Positions 28,907-38,270 are shown, counted from the stretch's first letter. The stretch is 64,000 nucleotides of DNA from Aliidiomarina iranensis (GCF_003987135.1 NZ_PIPJ01000003.1:124001-188000), one strand, 5' to 3'. Made by a program: numbers and translations. Notes: generated from the sequence alone by a model not told the origin.

Positions 28907-28981
28907 TGGCTGGGGTACCAGGATTCGAACCTGGGAATGGCGGGATCAAAACCCGCTGCCTTACCACTTGGCTATACCCCA
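28907..28981 (-). tRNA. tRNA-Gln (TTG), copy 2 of the operon
   Basis: 75 bases with encoded CCA. The anticodon loop TTTTGAT gives TTG, the stem is GCGGG/CCCGC and the acceptor TGGGGTA pairs with TACCCCA. It is identical in sequence to the copy at 29029-29103. Confidence 0.97.
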
Positions 28982-29028
28982 CCAGGGATGCTTAATATGA
29001 TTTTACTAGAGAAGTGCCGTAGGAAAGA

Positions 29029-29103
29029 TGGCTGGGGTACCAGGATTCGAACCTGGGAATGGCGGGATCAAAACCCGCTGCCTTACCACTTGGCTATACC
29101 CCA
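29029..29103 (-). tRNA. tRNA-Gln (TTG), copy 1 of the operon
   Basis: Identical 75-base tRNA-Gln with anticodon TTG and encoded CCA. It lies 47 bases upstream (in transcription) of the second copy; tandem Gln tRNAs at this position also occur in E. coli (glnU/glnW). Confidence 0.97.
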
Positions 29104-29129
29104 ACTGAATCTAACAGCATAAAACTGAT

Positions 29130-29214
29130 TGGTGCGGAAGGAGAGACTCGAACTCTCACGCCTTGCGGCACTGGAACCTAAATCCAGCGTGTCTACCAAT
29201 TCCACCACTCCCGC
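29130..29214 (-). tRNA. tRNA-Leu (TAG)
   Basis: 85 bases with a long variable arm and encoded CCA. The anticodon loop TTTAGGT gives TAG and the acceptor GCGGGAG pairs fully (one wobble) with CTTCCGC. Equivalent to E. coli leuW. Confidence 0.97.
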
Positions 29215-29226
29215 GGATCAGTTTTT

Positions 29227-29303
29227 TGGTGGCTACGGCGGGATTCGAACCTGCGACCCCATCATTATGAGTGATGTGCTCTAACCAACTGAGCTACGTA
29301 GCC
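29227..29303 (-). tRNA. tRNA-Met (CAT, elongator)
   Basis: 77 bases with encoded CCA. The anticodon loop CTCATAA gives CAT, and the sequence is nearly identical to E. coli metT. The G1-C72 pair marks it as an elongator tRNA. It is the first tRNA of the operon, just downstream of a strong promoter. Confidence 0.97.
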
Positions 29304-29344
29304 TTGCCTTTCTGTTTTGCACTGTACGTGTCAGTGCGGCGCGT

Positions 29345-29373
29345 ATTATGCGAATCCACCCGTGTTCAGTCAA
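29345..29373 (-). promoter_or_regulatory. Sigma-70 promoter of the tRNA operon
   Basis: On the minus strand TTGACT, a 17-base spacer and CATAAT are followed by the GC-rich discriminator ACGCGCCGC. The combination is typical of stable-RNA promoters under stringent control. It lies about 40 bases before the tRNA-Met 5' end. Confidence 0.88.
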
Positions 29374-29459
29374 CACCTTTTCGGAAAAAAACTGATATTT
29401 CTGTGCTGATTGCTCAAAAAAGCACTGAACTGGTGAAAAGTGCAGCAAAATATTTACAA

Positions 29460-29478
29460 AAGGGCGCATTTCGCCCTT
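29460..29478 (-). terminator. Probable terminator after the short-chain dehydrogenase gene
   Basis: AAGGGCG / CGCCCTT stem with a five-base loop, followed on the minus strand by TTTTG. It lies about 130 bases after the stop of the gene ending at 29605. With the tRNA promoter it accounts for the otherwise gene-free stretch 29304-29604. Confidence 0.55.
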
Positions 29479-29604
29479 CATAAAACTTACAAAAGTAAAT
29501 TTTGCATCGCACTATCGGCTTTTATTCTTTGGCCGTTCTCATAATTTGCCAATAGCTATAATCTAGCAGTTCTGATCATCCAGAACTCTACAGTTGCGGC
29601 TAGA

Positions 29605-30273
29605 TTACCAAGGAAGCACTTCACCATTACTGTGCCAGAAAGTTCCGGTATTTTCTAAATTCAAGTTGGCAATACGCTGGCGCAATCTTTCGGCTGCTTC
29701 TGCTGCCGTGATATCACCGGTATTGTTCACCATATCGGTTTGTACATAGCCCGGGTGGAGTAAGCCTACCGCAATGCCATCCGCTTTTAAATCGCAAGCC
29801 AAAGAAACGCCTGCCGCATTCAGTGCTGCTTTCGACATGCGGTAACCATAGTAACCGCCGCTGCCGTTATCGCTCATGGAACCCATACGGCTGGTAATCA
29901 TGATTACCTTAGCGTTTGTGTTTAATTGTGAACGCAAACCTAGTGTGAGTTGCAGTGGTGCTAAGGCATTAACAATGAACTGCTGTTGAATATCAGCCGC
30001 TGGTGCGCTTTCTAGATTCTCGCGAGTAAGTATGCCCGCGTTGTTAATCAAGATATCAATCTTTGTGCCACCAAGCTCATTTTTCAGTGTATCGGCGGCT
30101 TTGCTATCGGTTACGTCGATACCGGAAATCACAACTGCATCACTGGTGATTAGTTCATCACTCGGTTTGCGGCACGCAGCAAATACTTTAGCGCCTTCAG
30201 CACAATATTGCTTCGCCAGTTGTAAGCCAATACCACGGTTTGCACCTGTTATAAGAACGTTTAAATTTGCCAT
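29605..30273 (-). CDS. Short-chain dehydrogenase/reductase
   Basis: Cytoplasmic NAD(P)-dependent oxidoreductase of the classical SDR fold. The cofactor motif is TGANRGIG, NNAG is in ILINNAGIL and the catalytic Ser/Tyr/Lys are in ITSRMGSM and YGYRMSKAALN, so the active site is complete. At 222 residues it is short but full. Its ATG shares one base with the fumC stop (TAATG) and has a perfect AAGGAGG site, so it is translated from the fumC transcript. The substrate is unknown. Confidence 0.9.
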   Translation of the reverse strand: MANLNVLITGANRGIGLQLAKQYCAEGAKVFAACRKPSDELITSDAVVISGIDVTDSKAADTLKNELGGTKIDILINNAGILTRENLESAPAADIQQQFIVNALAPLQLTLGLRSQLNTNAKVIMITSRMGSMSDNGSGGYYGYRMSKAALNAAGVSLACDLKADGIAVGLLHPGYVQTDMVNNTGDITAAEAAERLRQRIANLNLENTGTFWHSNGEVLPW

Positions 30274-31655
30274 TACTGCAATCCTCCTTTAGTGAGTTCG
30301 AGAGGCGATAATAAATCGCTTAATTCATTTTCGCTAAGGTCGGTCATTTCTTTCGCAACCTCGATAACCGGGCGATTTTGTTGATACGCGGCTTTCGCAA
30401 TTTCAGCGGCTTTGTTGTAGCCGATCACCGGGTTCAATGCAGTTACCAGAATAGGGTTACGGTTCAGCGCCTCGTTTAGTTTTTCGGTGTTTACTTGAAA
30501 ATCAGCAATTGCCTGATTGGCTAAAGCATCAGAACTTGCCCACATGAGTTCAATACTTTGCAGTAGGTTGTAAGCAATAAGAGGTAACATCACGTTTAAT
30601 TGAAAATTACCACTTTGGCCAGCAACGCTGATACTTGTTTGATTGCCCATTACCTGAGCTGAGGCCATAGCAACGGCTTCTGGAATCACCGGGTTAACCT
30701 TACCCGGCATAATGCTGGAACCCGGTTGTAGCGCGGTAAGCGTAATTTCGCCTAAACCGGCGAGTGGGCCACTATTCATCCAACGCAGATCATTGGCGAT
30801 CTTCATCATTACTGTGGCCACCGAAACCATACTCCCCGAAGTTGCAACGGCAATATCTTGGCCAGCAATGCCCGCAAATTTATTTTCTGCAGGCGTGTAA
30901 GGTTGTTCGGTAAAGTTGCTCATACTATCGCAAAAAGCCTGAGCAAAATCTGGATGGGCGTTGATACCAGTGCCAATTGCGGTGCCGCCTTGCGGCAAGG
31001 CACGAAGTTGTGGCAATAGCGCTTCTAAACGCTGCTCTGCTAGCTCTAGTTGTGCACTCCATGTTTTCAACTCTTGCCCTAGTGTAAGGGGCATAGCATC
31101 CATCAAATGTGTACGCCCTGTTTTTACAACATGAGCAAGTTCATCAGCTTTTTTATCGATTACATTCCGCAAATTTTGCATAGCAGGAACGAGCTTGCGT
31201 TGAATTCGGCGAGCTGCGCTCAGTTGGATAGCTGTAGGAATCACATCATTGCTACTTTGCCCAAGATTCACGTCATCGTTGGGGTGAATTTCTAAGCCAC
31301 TCGAACGTGAGGCTAGGGTAGCGAGCACCTCATTAACATTCATATTGGTGCTCGTACCGGATCCTGTTTGAAACACATCGATTGGGAATTGATTCTGCCA
31401 GCGGCCTTCAAATACCTCGAGAGCTGCTTGCATTATGGCGTCGGCTTTGTTGTTGGCTAGTTGGCCAAGCTGAGCATTCGCTTCAGCGGCACAATATTTG
31501 ATTAAAGCTACCGCACGGATAAATGCGAAAGGCAGAGTAAGCCCGCTCATTTTAAAGTTGTTCAGTGCCCTTTGGGTTTGTGCGCCGTAAAGTGCATCGT
31601 CGGGAACGTCTATTTCACCCATACTATCCCGCTCGGTTCGGAATTTTTGTGCCAT
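30273..31655 (-). CDS. fumC: Class II fumarate hydratase
   Basis: Iron-independent homotetrameric fumarase of the TCA cycle. The signature GSSIMPGKVNPVIPEA is intact, as are the TGSGTSTNMNVNEV and GRTHLMDAMPLTLGQE blocks that build the shared active site. It has 460 residues, the usual size. A GGGAG ribosome site precedes the ATG at 31655. Class II enzymes often replace oxidant-sensitive class I fumarases. It shares its transcript with the downstream dehydrogenase. Confidence 0.97.
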   Translation of the reverse strand: MAQKFRTERDSMGEIDVPDDALYGAQTQRALNNFKMSGLTLPFAFIRAVALIKYCAAEANAQLGQLANNKADAIMQAALEVFEGRWQNQFPIDVFQTGSGTSTNMNVNEVLATLASRSSGLEIHPNDDVNLGQSSNDVIPTAIQLSAARRIQRKLVPAMQNLRNVIDKKADELAHVVKTGRTHLMDAMPLTLGQELKTWSAQLELAEQRLEALLPQLRALPQGGTAIGTGINAHPDFAQAFCDSMSNFTEQPYTPAENKFAGIAGQDIAVATSGSMVSVATVMMKIANDLRWMNSGPLAGLGEITLTALQPGSSIMPGKVNPVIPEAVAMASAQVMGNQTSISVAGQSGNFQLNVMLPLIAYNLLQSIELMWASSDALANQAIADFQVNTEKLNEALNRNPILVTALNPVIGYNKAAEIAKAAYQQNRPVIEVAKEMTDLSENELSDLLSPLELTKGGLQ

Positions 31656-31966
31656 AAAAATAATCTCCCAGTTCCTTTATGCTAGTGAATAGCTGAAGTT
31701 TAACACATCTTGAATATTGCCCCCATTTGGCTCCGCTATACTTTGGTGGAAAGATATAAAGTAAATGGGTTTTAGTGCCGATAAGTTTTCAGTAGCGTTG
31801 TAGGGTATTGAGGTAAACGCTTACTTAAAGCAAGGTTTACGCGAGATGAGAGTTTAGGGGGAATTCAGCAGATCGAAGCGGAGATTTAAATGAAATTAGT
31901 TAATATCGCTTAGATCAATATTGCTTGCATGAGCAGCGCTTGTTATTCCATGCTAAATCTATCAAT

Positions 31967-32752
31967 ATGATTAAAAATATAAAAACTATGTGTTTAAACT
32001 TGGATTCCATTAATTTGAATAAACGTATTTATTTCTTTGCACTTGTTGTTCTAGTGTCTAGTTCACTCGTATTACCTTTAAAGGCTCTGGCCGATGAGGC
32101 GGATGCGAACTTGGCTTCTGAAACTCTTTTCTTCATCGACGCCGACGAAAAACCGCTCGCGGGCGTGATTCTATTTCAGATTGCAAATGCTAATGGGGAT
32201 GCAACAGTTAACCCAGCAAGTAACCCAGCAAGTAACCCATCTGGGCCAATAAAAGAGCCTACGGAACACATTATGGATCAGGTGAGCCGCCAGTTCTTAC
32301 CGAAGGTTTTGATTGTTTCCAAAGGCGATTCGGTGAGTTTCCCAAATAGCGATTCTATTCGGCATCATGTTTATTCATTTTCGAGTGCTCGGTCGTTCGA
32401 TATCGAGCTTTATGGCAATTCCGAAATACCTACACTCGATTTTCCTCGTTCAGGCTTAGTTGTGGTGGGATGTAACATTCATGATGAAATGATTGGTTAC
32501 ATTATTGTTAGTGAGGGAGCAGTTACATTACAAAGCGATGCCGAAGGGCGCATAGTGCTAACCACTGATATTGAAAACGCAGAAGAGTGGGTAGCTTGGC
32601 ATCCTTGGATGTCAGCGGCCGGTTTTGCGCCGGTTCCCTTGGAGGATATAGCGAGAAATATACCCACGCAATTTTCGGTTCGGGCTCCAGCCGTGCGAGA
32701 AGAATCGGATCTGGAATCTCGCTTTCGGAGAAGATTAAATCGTGGGAATTAA
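31967..32752 (+). CDS. Periplasmic cupredoxin-like protein (methylamine-utilization-type)
   Basis: Exported single-domain copper protein, probably a redox carrier or copper sensor. After an N-terminal hydrophobic leader (around NKRIYFFALVVLVSSSLVLPLKALA) comes a cupredoxin-like domain. The presumed type-1 copper ligands are a His in DSIRHHVYSF and the Cys, His and Met of VGCNIHDEMIG (C-x2-H-x2-M). Such proteins are often labelled methylamine utilization protein, with no direct evidence for that role. The start is uncertain: ATG 31967, ATG 31988 and a TTG at 31925 are open, none with a clear ribosome site. The gene overlaps the next by 11 bases and heads a four-gene operon. A short NPAS tandem repeat lies before the copper domain. 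Confidence 0.8.
   Translation: MIKNIKTMCLNLDSINLNKRIYFFALVVLVSSSLVLPLKALADEADANLASETLFFIDADEKPLAGVILFQIANANGDATVNPASNPASNPSGPIKEPTEHIMDQVSRQFLPKVLIVSKGDSVSFPNSDSIRHHVYSFSSARSFDIELYGNSEIPTLDFPRSGLVVVGCNIHDEMIGYIIVSEGAVTLQSDAEGRIVLTTDIENAEEWVAWHPWMSAAGFAPVPLEDIARNIPTQFSVRAPAVREESDLESRFRRRLNRGN
32209..32244 (+). repeat. 12-bp repeat inside the cupredoxin gene
   Basis: Two exact copies of TAACCCAGCAAG plus a diverged third, TAACCCATCTGG, encode the low-complexity segment NPASNPASNPSG. The period is a multiple of three, so copy changes would not break the frame. Confidence 0.85.
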
Positions 32753-35054
32753 CTTCCGTACTCGATTATTGATGATGGTTGGTGGCGGTATTAGCGCTGC
32801 TTTGTTGGTGGTTGTAGTTGCTATTATTATCTCTACCCAGCAAAGCGTGAACGTGCACACCGAACGAGAGTTGGAAGTGAGCCAAAGGGTGGTTTCACAG
32901 TTAATTAATTATCGCGATAGCCAGCTTCGGCAAGCCGCCCTGGTGTTAGCTGATGATTTTGGTTTCCGACAAGCGTTAGCAACGGCAGATGAGGACACCA
33001 TCATCTCTGCTCTTACGAACCAAGCCCAACGAATAGATTCTGATTTGGTTATGTTATTGGAGCCGAACACCGAAGTAATTGTAGCGAGCCACGAGATTTC
33101 TGTTTCTGAAATGAACGCAATACGCAATTTCATGGAAGCGGATACCAACTCCGGTGCCGCTATGTTGGTTGCAGAACAAGAATTGTTTCAGGTTGTGCTA
33201 GTTCCAATTCGGGCGCCACATTTGCTTGCTTGGCTGGTTTTAGGCTTCTCGGTAGACCGTGATTTAGCGCAACAGCTTCAAGAACTTACCAATTCCTCTG
33301 TGCACTTTGTTGCTGGGCGCTACACCGATGCTCCGAGTGTGATTTCATCCGCTACTGAAGCAAAGCAAGCTGAGCTTGGCGTAGCTCTACAAAGCAACGC
33401 AATTTCGGAGTGGCTGGCTTCATATAACGAGCAGGGCGTTTGGTTACCTTTGGGGATGGATGATACGGAAAGCCAGCAAACTGCGGATCGCGCTGGTGTT
33501 TATGTTTTTCTTACGTCGAGCAGAGAAATAGCGGAAGAACCATTTGCGCCGTTGCAGCAGCAGTTGATCGTGATTGTGATACTCACGCTCTTGATCACCG
33601 CGCTCGTTACTTTGTTGGCCAGCCGGCGCTTTGTAGAACCTTTGCGCAAACTTGCCGCAGCGGCTGGGGATATCGCTAAAGGTAACTACAAGCAGAAAAT
33701 AGTTGTGCGCGGTAAAGACGAAATTAGCACTTTAGCCAAAGCGTTAGATCGCATGCAAAGCGCTATCGCGGATCGCGAAGCAGAAATTTCGTTTCAATCA
33801 AATCACGATATTCTTACTGGCTTGCCTAATCAACGTGCGTTTAATCGCGATGCAGATCTTCTTTTACAAGATAATAAACCCTGGACACTGGTTATATTGA
33901 ATTTGGATAACTTTCGGAATCTGAACGATATGTTTGGGCAAAGTGTGTGTGATGACATCTTAAAAGCCTTCGCGCACAGATTAGTTGAACTTACCGAGCC
34001 TAAGTTTAGTGTGGCCCGACGCCACGGTAACGAGTTCGTCCTGATTTATCAGGGGGCTACTGATTTAGCTGCGGTAGAGTTAGAAAAGGTTTTAAAAGCC
34101 GCCTCGCAACCTATTGAAATGGAGGGTGTTCGGTATTCAGTGGCACTCACAGCTGGATTAGCAGAGGCGCCAGTGCATGCCAGCGGAAGAGACGAGTTAG
34201 TTCGTTTAGCGCAATTTGCTCGGAATAAATCAAAACAACAAAAGAAGACACTGAATATTTATCAAACGGGTGAAGATGAGCCCTATTTGCGCACCTTGCA
34301 AGTGTCGGCAGCAATACCTGATGCCATAAAAAATGAAAAGTTTACCTTGGTGTATCAGCCGCAAGTGCGAAAAACCGACCATCAGATACTCAGTTGTGAA
34401 GCCCTTATTCGCTGGCAAGATCCTGAACTAGGCTTTGTAAGCCCCGCAGAATTTATCCCATTAGCAGAGCAATCGGGGCACATATTTGCAATTACTCAGT
34501 GGGTACTGCGAGAAAGCTTGCAGCAAATCGGGAAATGGCAAAAAGTATTACCTGAGTTAGGGCTTTCAGTGAATCTATCAGGTGCCGATTTGGCGGAGCC
34601 TGGGCTGTTGGATGTTATATTTAGTGCTTTGGCTGATGCGCAGGTGTTGGCTACTTCACTAACCGTAGAGGTAACTGAGAGTGCAGTAGTCAATGATCCG
34701 GAACAAGCAATTGAGCAGCTGACGAAATTACGTGCTGCAGGGATTCAGGTAGCGATCGATGATTACGGCACAGGCTACTCGTCGTTGGCGCAATTACGTG
34801 GTATGCCAGCTACTGAATTGAAAATTGACCGTAGTTTTATCATGCATTTGGCAAGCCAAGAAACGGATAAAACCATAGTGCAATCAACGATCAATATGGC
34901 GCACAAATTGGGCTTAAAGGTGGTTGCTGAGGGCGTGGAAGATGAAGATACGGCTAAACTGCTGGCAAGTTATCAGTGTGATGTGTTGCAAGGTTATTGG
35001 TTCAGTAAACCACTAACGGTAGATGATTTCGAGCAATGGATTAACAAAGAATAA
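32742..35054 (+). CDS. Membrane c-di-GMP phosphodiesterase: sensor-HAMP-GGDEF(degenerate)-EAL
   Basis: Inner-membrane signalling protein, 770 residues. Helices at about 7-31 and 273-293 flank a periplasmic sensor region, followed by HAMP (about 294-345), GGDEF (about 352-510) and EAL (about 520-765). The GGDEF signature is degenerate: His428-Gly-Asn430-Glu-Phe replaces GGDEF, so cyclase activity is unlikely. The EAL domain keeps E553-A-L, N611, E643, D673-D674, K694, E730 and Q750, so it should hydrolyse c-di-GMP. The GTG start at 32742 overlaps the cupredoxin gene by 11 bases. The context suggests that the periplasmic sensor responds to a redox, copper or gas signal handled by the operon partners; that is inference. 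Confidence 0.93.
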   Translation: MGINFRTRLLMMVGGGISAALLVVVVAIIISTQQSVNVHTERELEVSQRVVSQLINYRDSQLRQAALVLADDFGFRQALATADEDTIISALTNQAQRIDSDLVMLLEPNTEVIVASHEISVSEMNAIRNFMEADTNSGAAMLVAEQELFQVVLVPIRAPHLLAWLVLGFSVDRDLAQQLQELTNSSVHFVAGRYTDAPSVISSATEAKQAELGVALQSNAISEWLASYNEQGVWLPLGMDDTESQQTADRAGVYVFLTSSREIAEEPFAPLQQQLIVIVILTLLITALVTLLASRRFVEPLRKLAAAAGDIAKGNYKQKIVVRGKDEISTLAKALDRMQSAIADREAEISFQSNHDILTGLPNQRAFNRDADLLLQDNKPWTLVILNLDNFRNLNDMFGQSVCDDILKAFAHRLVELTEPKFSVARRHGNEFVLIYQGATDLAAVELEKVLKAASQPIEMEGVRYSVALTAGLAEAPVHASGRDELVRLAQFARNKSKQQKKTLNIYQTGEDEPYLRTLQVSAAIPDAIKNEKFTLVYQPQVRKTDHQILSCEALIRWQDPELGFVSPAEFIPLAEQSGHIFAITQWVLRESLQQIGKWQKVLPELGLSVNLSGADLAEPGLLDVIFSALADAQVLATSLTVEVTESAVVNDPEQAIEQLTKLRAAGIQVAIDDYGTGYSSLAQLRGMPATELKIDRSFIMHLASQETDKTIVQSTINMAHKLGLKVVAEGVEDEDTAKLLASYQCDVLQGYWFSKPLTVDDFEQWINKE

Positions 35055-35071
35055 TAATTAGGAACGAAGAG

Positions 35072-35911
35072 ATGAAGAAGAAAATGATTCAGGGCCTAGT
35101 ATTAGCTCTAGCGGTGTCATCCAGTGCCATGGCTGCAGAAGGGCGCTTGCTTGCCACTGGTGGGGCAACAAGCGTTGAAGGTTCAGCCGGTGGTGGCTTG
35201 GTGCCATGGGCGGTAATTAGTGGTTACACGGAAGATGATGAGATTGGCGGAACAGTAGCGGTTACGCGAGCGCAAGTGGATGATTATCGATTAGATGTAA
35301 CGGCCGCTAGTTTTTCGTTTCGTAACCGATTAGAGGTTTCAGTGGCATCACAAATTCTGAACTTAGAAAACCTAGGTACGGAATTACGCCAACAAACCTT
35401 TGGTTTAAAGTACCGTGTGGCCGGTGATTTAATTTATGGCGATTTGCCACAAATTAGTGCCGGTGTGCAGTATAAACGAAATACTCGTTATGATTTACCT
35501 GAAGCAGTAGGCTCCCAACGGGATAGTGATTGGGATGCTTATCTGGCCGCGAGCCGTGTATGGCTTGCTGGCCCATTTAATCGAACTTGGCTTGCCAATG
35601 TTACGGTGCGTGCCACGCGTGCAAATCAATTTGGTTTACTGGGTTATGGTGGTGATTTAAATGATAGCCGAGAGCTACAGGTAGAAGCTGCAGCCGGTAT
35701 GTTCCTAAATCGGGGGCTGGCAGTGGGCTTAGAGTATCGGCAAAAGCCTGACAATTTGGGTTTTGCGGAAGAAGAGGATGCAATGTCGGCATTCGTTGCT
35801 TGGTTCCCCTCGAAAAATGTTTCATTGGTAGGGGCTTATGTTGATTTGGGCAGTATTGCCGGTGCTAATAATCAAACCGGTTATTATTTGAGCCTGCAAG
35901 CATCGTTTTAA
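35072..35911 (+). CDS. DUF3034-like outer-membrane beta-barrel protein
   Basis: Exported protein of 279 residues with a signal peptide ending SSAMAAEG. The mature part opens with GRLLATGGATSVEGSAGGGLVPWAV (a stretch I associate with DUF3034) and consists of alternating-polarity strands ending in an aromatic Phe (LSLQASF), which fits an outer-membrane barrel. Its function is unknown. It lies 17 bases after the EAL protein and 29 before the globin gene, so it belongs to the same operon. I am fairly sure of the location in the cell and less sure of the family name. Confidence 0.75.
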   Translation: MKKKMIQGLVLALAVSSSAMAAEGRLLATGGATSVEGSAGGGLVPWAVISGYTEDDEIGGTVAVTRAQVDDYRLDVTAASFSFRNRLEVSVASQILNLENLGTELRQQTFGLKYRVAGDLIYGDLPQISAGVQYKRNTRYDLPEAVGSQRDSDWDAYLAASRVWLAGPFNRTWLANVTVRATRANQFGLLGYGGDLNDSRELQVEAAAGMFLNRGLAVGLEYRQKPDNLGFAEEEDAMSAFVAWFPSKNVSLVGAYVDLGSIAGANNQTGYYLSLQASF

Positions 35912-35940
35912 AAGCATTATTGCTGAAGAGGTAATTTTTT

Positions 35941-36369
35941 ATGTATAAATTTTTAATCAGTAGCGTATTGTTCGCCACCATTTCATTGCTTCCTGGGCAA
36001 GCTGATGCCCGCGATGATAGTTTGTATCAGCAACTTGGCGGTACGGCTGGCATTGAACAAATTGTTGAGGACACGCTATTTAACTCTATTGATGATCGCC
36101 GAATTCGCCATCATTTTACTGAAGTTGATATGGTTCGTTTGCATGAAAAGCTCAGTGAACAAATTTGTGAGCTTGCGGGTGGGCCTTGTGTTTATACTGG
36201 TGATGACATGGTGAAATCGCATACCGGAATGGGTGTTACCCGTGCGGATTTCAATGCGCTTGTAGAGGCTATGCAATTGGCTATGGACGATAATAACGTT
36301 TCGGTAACAGCTCAAAACCGGCTTCTGGCTTTGTTGGCGCCAATGCATCATGAGATTGTGGGGCTTTAG
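35941..36369 (+). CDS. Periplasmic group 1 truncated hemoglobin
   Basis: Heme protein of the trHbN type binding O2 or NO. Seen are the N-terminal YQQLGGTAGIEQIVEDTLFNS block, RIRHHF and the proximal-His segment MVKSHTGMGVTRADF. Unlike most truncated globins it carries an N-terminal signal peptide (about residues 1-23, ending GQADA), placing it in the periplasm. That matches its operon partners, a periplasmic cupredoxin and a sensor with a periplasmic domain. It is the last gene of the operon and is followed by a strong terminator. A role in NO or oxygen chemistry is family-based inference. Confidence 0.9.
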   Translation: MYKFLISSVLFATISLLPGQADARDDSLYQQLGGTAGIEQIVEDTLFNSIDDRRIRHHFTEVDMVRLHEKLSEQICELAGGPCVYTGDDMVKSHTGMGVTRADFNALVEAMQLAMDDNNVSVTAQNRLLALLAPMHHEIVGL

Positions 36370-36430
36370 GCTAATTAGCGAGCTTGTAAGCAACTTTTTC
36401 AGTAGAGTTATAAGCTCTGAACCTTAACAG

Positions 36431-36463
36431 AAAAGGGCCTTAACGCGATGTTAAGGCCCTTTT
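36431..36463. terminator. Strong bidirectional terminator
   Basis: AAAAGGGCCTTAAC / GTTAAGGCCCTTTT, a 14-bp perfect stem with a five-base loop and U tracts on both strands. It closes the globin operon (+) and faces ychF (-). Confidence 0.92.
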
Positions 36464-36554
36464 GTATGAGGCTTAAAGATTGATTGATTTTTCTGTTTAA
36501 CTACTGCGCAGGGCTTTTTCAATAGGCACAGTATTTTCAGTTAAACCGAATAGA

Positions 36555-37646
36555 TTACACGTTAAAGCGGAAGTGAATAACATCGCCATCTTTAACGATA
36601 TATTCTTTCCCTTCTAAACGCCATTTACCGGCATCTTTCGCACCTTGTTCACCGTTGTTATTGATAAAATCATCAAAACCAACGATTTCTGCACGAATAA
36701 AACCTTTTTCGAAATCAGTATGGATGCGGCCCGCGGCTTGCGGTGCAGTAGAGCGTTTCTTTATTGTCCATGCCCGCACTTCTTTAACGCCCGCGGTAAA
36801 GTAAGTGTGTAGGTCTAGTAGTTCATAGCCGGCACGAATAACGCGGTTTAGGCCCGGCTCTTCAAGGCCCATAGAATCTAAGAACTCAGCTTTTTCATCA
36901 TCTTCAAGCTCAGCTATTTCTGATTCAATCGCCGCACACACAGGCACTACAATTGCGTTTTCGTTTTCAGCTAATTTGCGAACAGTTTCTAAATGCGGGT
37001 TGTTTTCAAAACCATCTTCAGCCACGTTGCAGATATACATAGTTGGCTTTAGAGTGAGCAAGTTGAACGAACGAATTACTTTCTTATCGTCGTCGCTAAG
37101 ATCTACTGAACGTGCCATGTGGCCTTCAGCTAGCGCTGGAAGTAGCTTCTCGAGTACGGCTACCTCATCTTTTGCCTGCTTATCGCCCCCTTTGGCTTTC
37201 TTGCTCAAACGGTACACGGCTTTTTCTACGGAATCTAAATCAGCAAGCGCCAACTCGGTATTAATGGTATCGATATCTTCTAGGGGATCTACTTTGCCGG
37301 CAACATGCACAATGTTTTCATCTTCAAAACAACGCACAACATGGCCAATCGCATCAGTTTCACGAATGTTGGCTAAAAATTGATTGCCAAGGCCTTCACC
37401 TTTCGAAGCCCCCTTAACTAAACCTGCAATATCAACGAATTCCATCGTTGTCGGAATAACCTTTTGTGGTTTAACAATCGCCGATAGCTGGCTTAACCGC
37501 GTGTCGGGTACTGAAACCACACCTGTGTTTGGCTCAATGGTGCAGAACGGGAAGTTCGCTGCATCGATGCCTGCTTTGGTTAACGCATTAAAAAGTGTTG
37601 ATTTTCCAACGTTGGGTAAACCAACGATTCCGCATTTAAAGCCCAT
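36555..37646 (-). CDS. ychF: Ribosome-binding ATPase YchF
   Basis: Obg-family P-loop ATPase that binds ribosomes. The P loop is [16 protein letters not shown] and G3 is [17 protein letters not shown]. The G4 motif reads NVAED instead of NKxD, the known basis for ATP rather than GTP use. A C-terminal TGS domain follows ([15 protein letters not shown]). It has 363 residues as in E. coli. It sits downstream of pth in the conserved pair. Confidence 0.97.
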   Translation of the reverse strand: MGFKCGIVGLPNVGKSTLFNALTKAGIDAANFPFCTIEPNTGVVSVPDTRLSQLSAIVKPQKVIPTTMEFVDIAGLVKGASKGEGLGNQFLANIRETDAIGHVVRCFEDENIVHVAGKVDPLEDIDTINTELALADLDSVEKAVYRLSKKAKGGDKQAKDEVAVLEKLLPALAEGHMARSVDLSDDDKKVIRSFNLLTLKPTMYICNVAEDGFENNPHLETVRKLAENENAIVVPVCAAIESEIAELEDDEKAEFLDSMGLEEPGLNRVIRAGYELLDLHTYFTAGVKEVRAWTIKKRSTAPQAAGRIHTDFEKGFIRAEIVGFDDFINNNGEQGAKDAGKWRLEGKEYIVKDGDVIHFRFNV

Positions 37647-37661
37647 GAGTGATATCCGAGT

Positions 37662-38255
37662 TTATTCAGGTTTAATCGAATGTAAATATTGTTTTGCAGC
37701 AACCCAGCCATCGTTCATAGCTATTTCTACTGCACGTAATGAAGCATCTATTGCATCATCCATTAAATTTTGTTCATTGCTTGGTGCTTTGCCCAACACA
37801 TATCCGGTTACTTTTGAGCTATGGCCAGGATGCCCTATACCAATGCGCAAGCGATGAAAGTTAGTTTGATTCGCCAATGCTCGGGCAATATCTTTCAAAC
37901 CATTATGGCCGCCATGGCCACCACCTTGTTTAAATTTGGCAATACCAGGTGGCAAATCGAGTTCATCATGCACTACAAGAATTTCTTCCGGTAGGATTTT
38001 GAAAAAAGTTGCCATTGCGCCAACTGCTTGCCCACTTCGATTCATAAAGGTAGTAGGGTTGAGTAGGCGAGTATCCATATAAGGAGGCCCAAGCCGAGCG
38101 ATGTGCCCAAAGAACTTGGATTCTGGTGTGAGGTTTACGTTGAATTGCCGCGCTAGGGCTTCAACAAACCAGAACCCGGCATTATGCCGGGTTGCTGTAT
38201 ATTCGGGGCCAGGATTCCCTAGGCCCACGATAAGTTTAATGTCTGCTGACATCAT
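37662..38255 (-). CDS. pth: Peptidyl-tRNA hydrolase
   Basis: Recycles peptidyl-tRNA dropped from stalled ribosomes. The catalytic His is in [11 protein letters not shown] and the catalytic Asp in [11 protein letters not shown]; the [16 protein letters not shown] and RIGIGHPGH blocks are present. It has 197 residues. Two adjacent ATG codons open the frame (38255 and 38252). It lies between rplY and ychF. Confidence 0.97.
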   Translation of the reverse strand: MMSADIKLIVGLGNPGPEYTATRHNAGFWFVEALARQFNVNLTPESKFFGHIARLGPPYMDTRLLNPTTFMNRSGQAVGAMATFFKILPEEILVVHDELDLPPGIAKFKQGGGHGGHNGLKDIARALANQTNFHRLRIGIGHPGHSSKVTGYVLGKAPSNEQNLMDDAIDASLRAVEIAMNDGWVAAKQYLHSIKPE

Positions 38256-38270
38256 TGCGTATCCGCAAAA

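Noticed and set aside
28907-29103. 75-bp exact direct repeat as a possible attachment site or mobile-element duplication
   Set aside because: The two copies are complete tRNA-Gln genes in a known tandem arrangement; no integrase or foreign genes are near.
31800-31966. Possible FNR- or NO-regulator-type site before the cupredoxin operon
   Set aside because: I looked for TTGAT-N4-ATCAA-like symmetry and found only half sites with wrong spacing.
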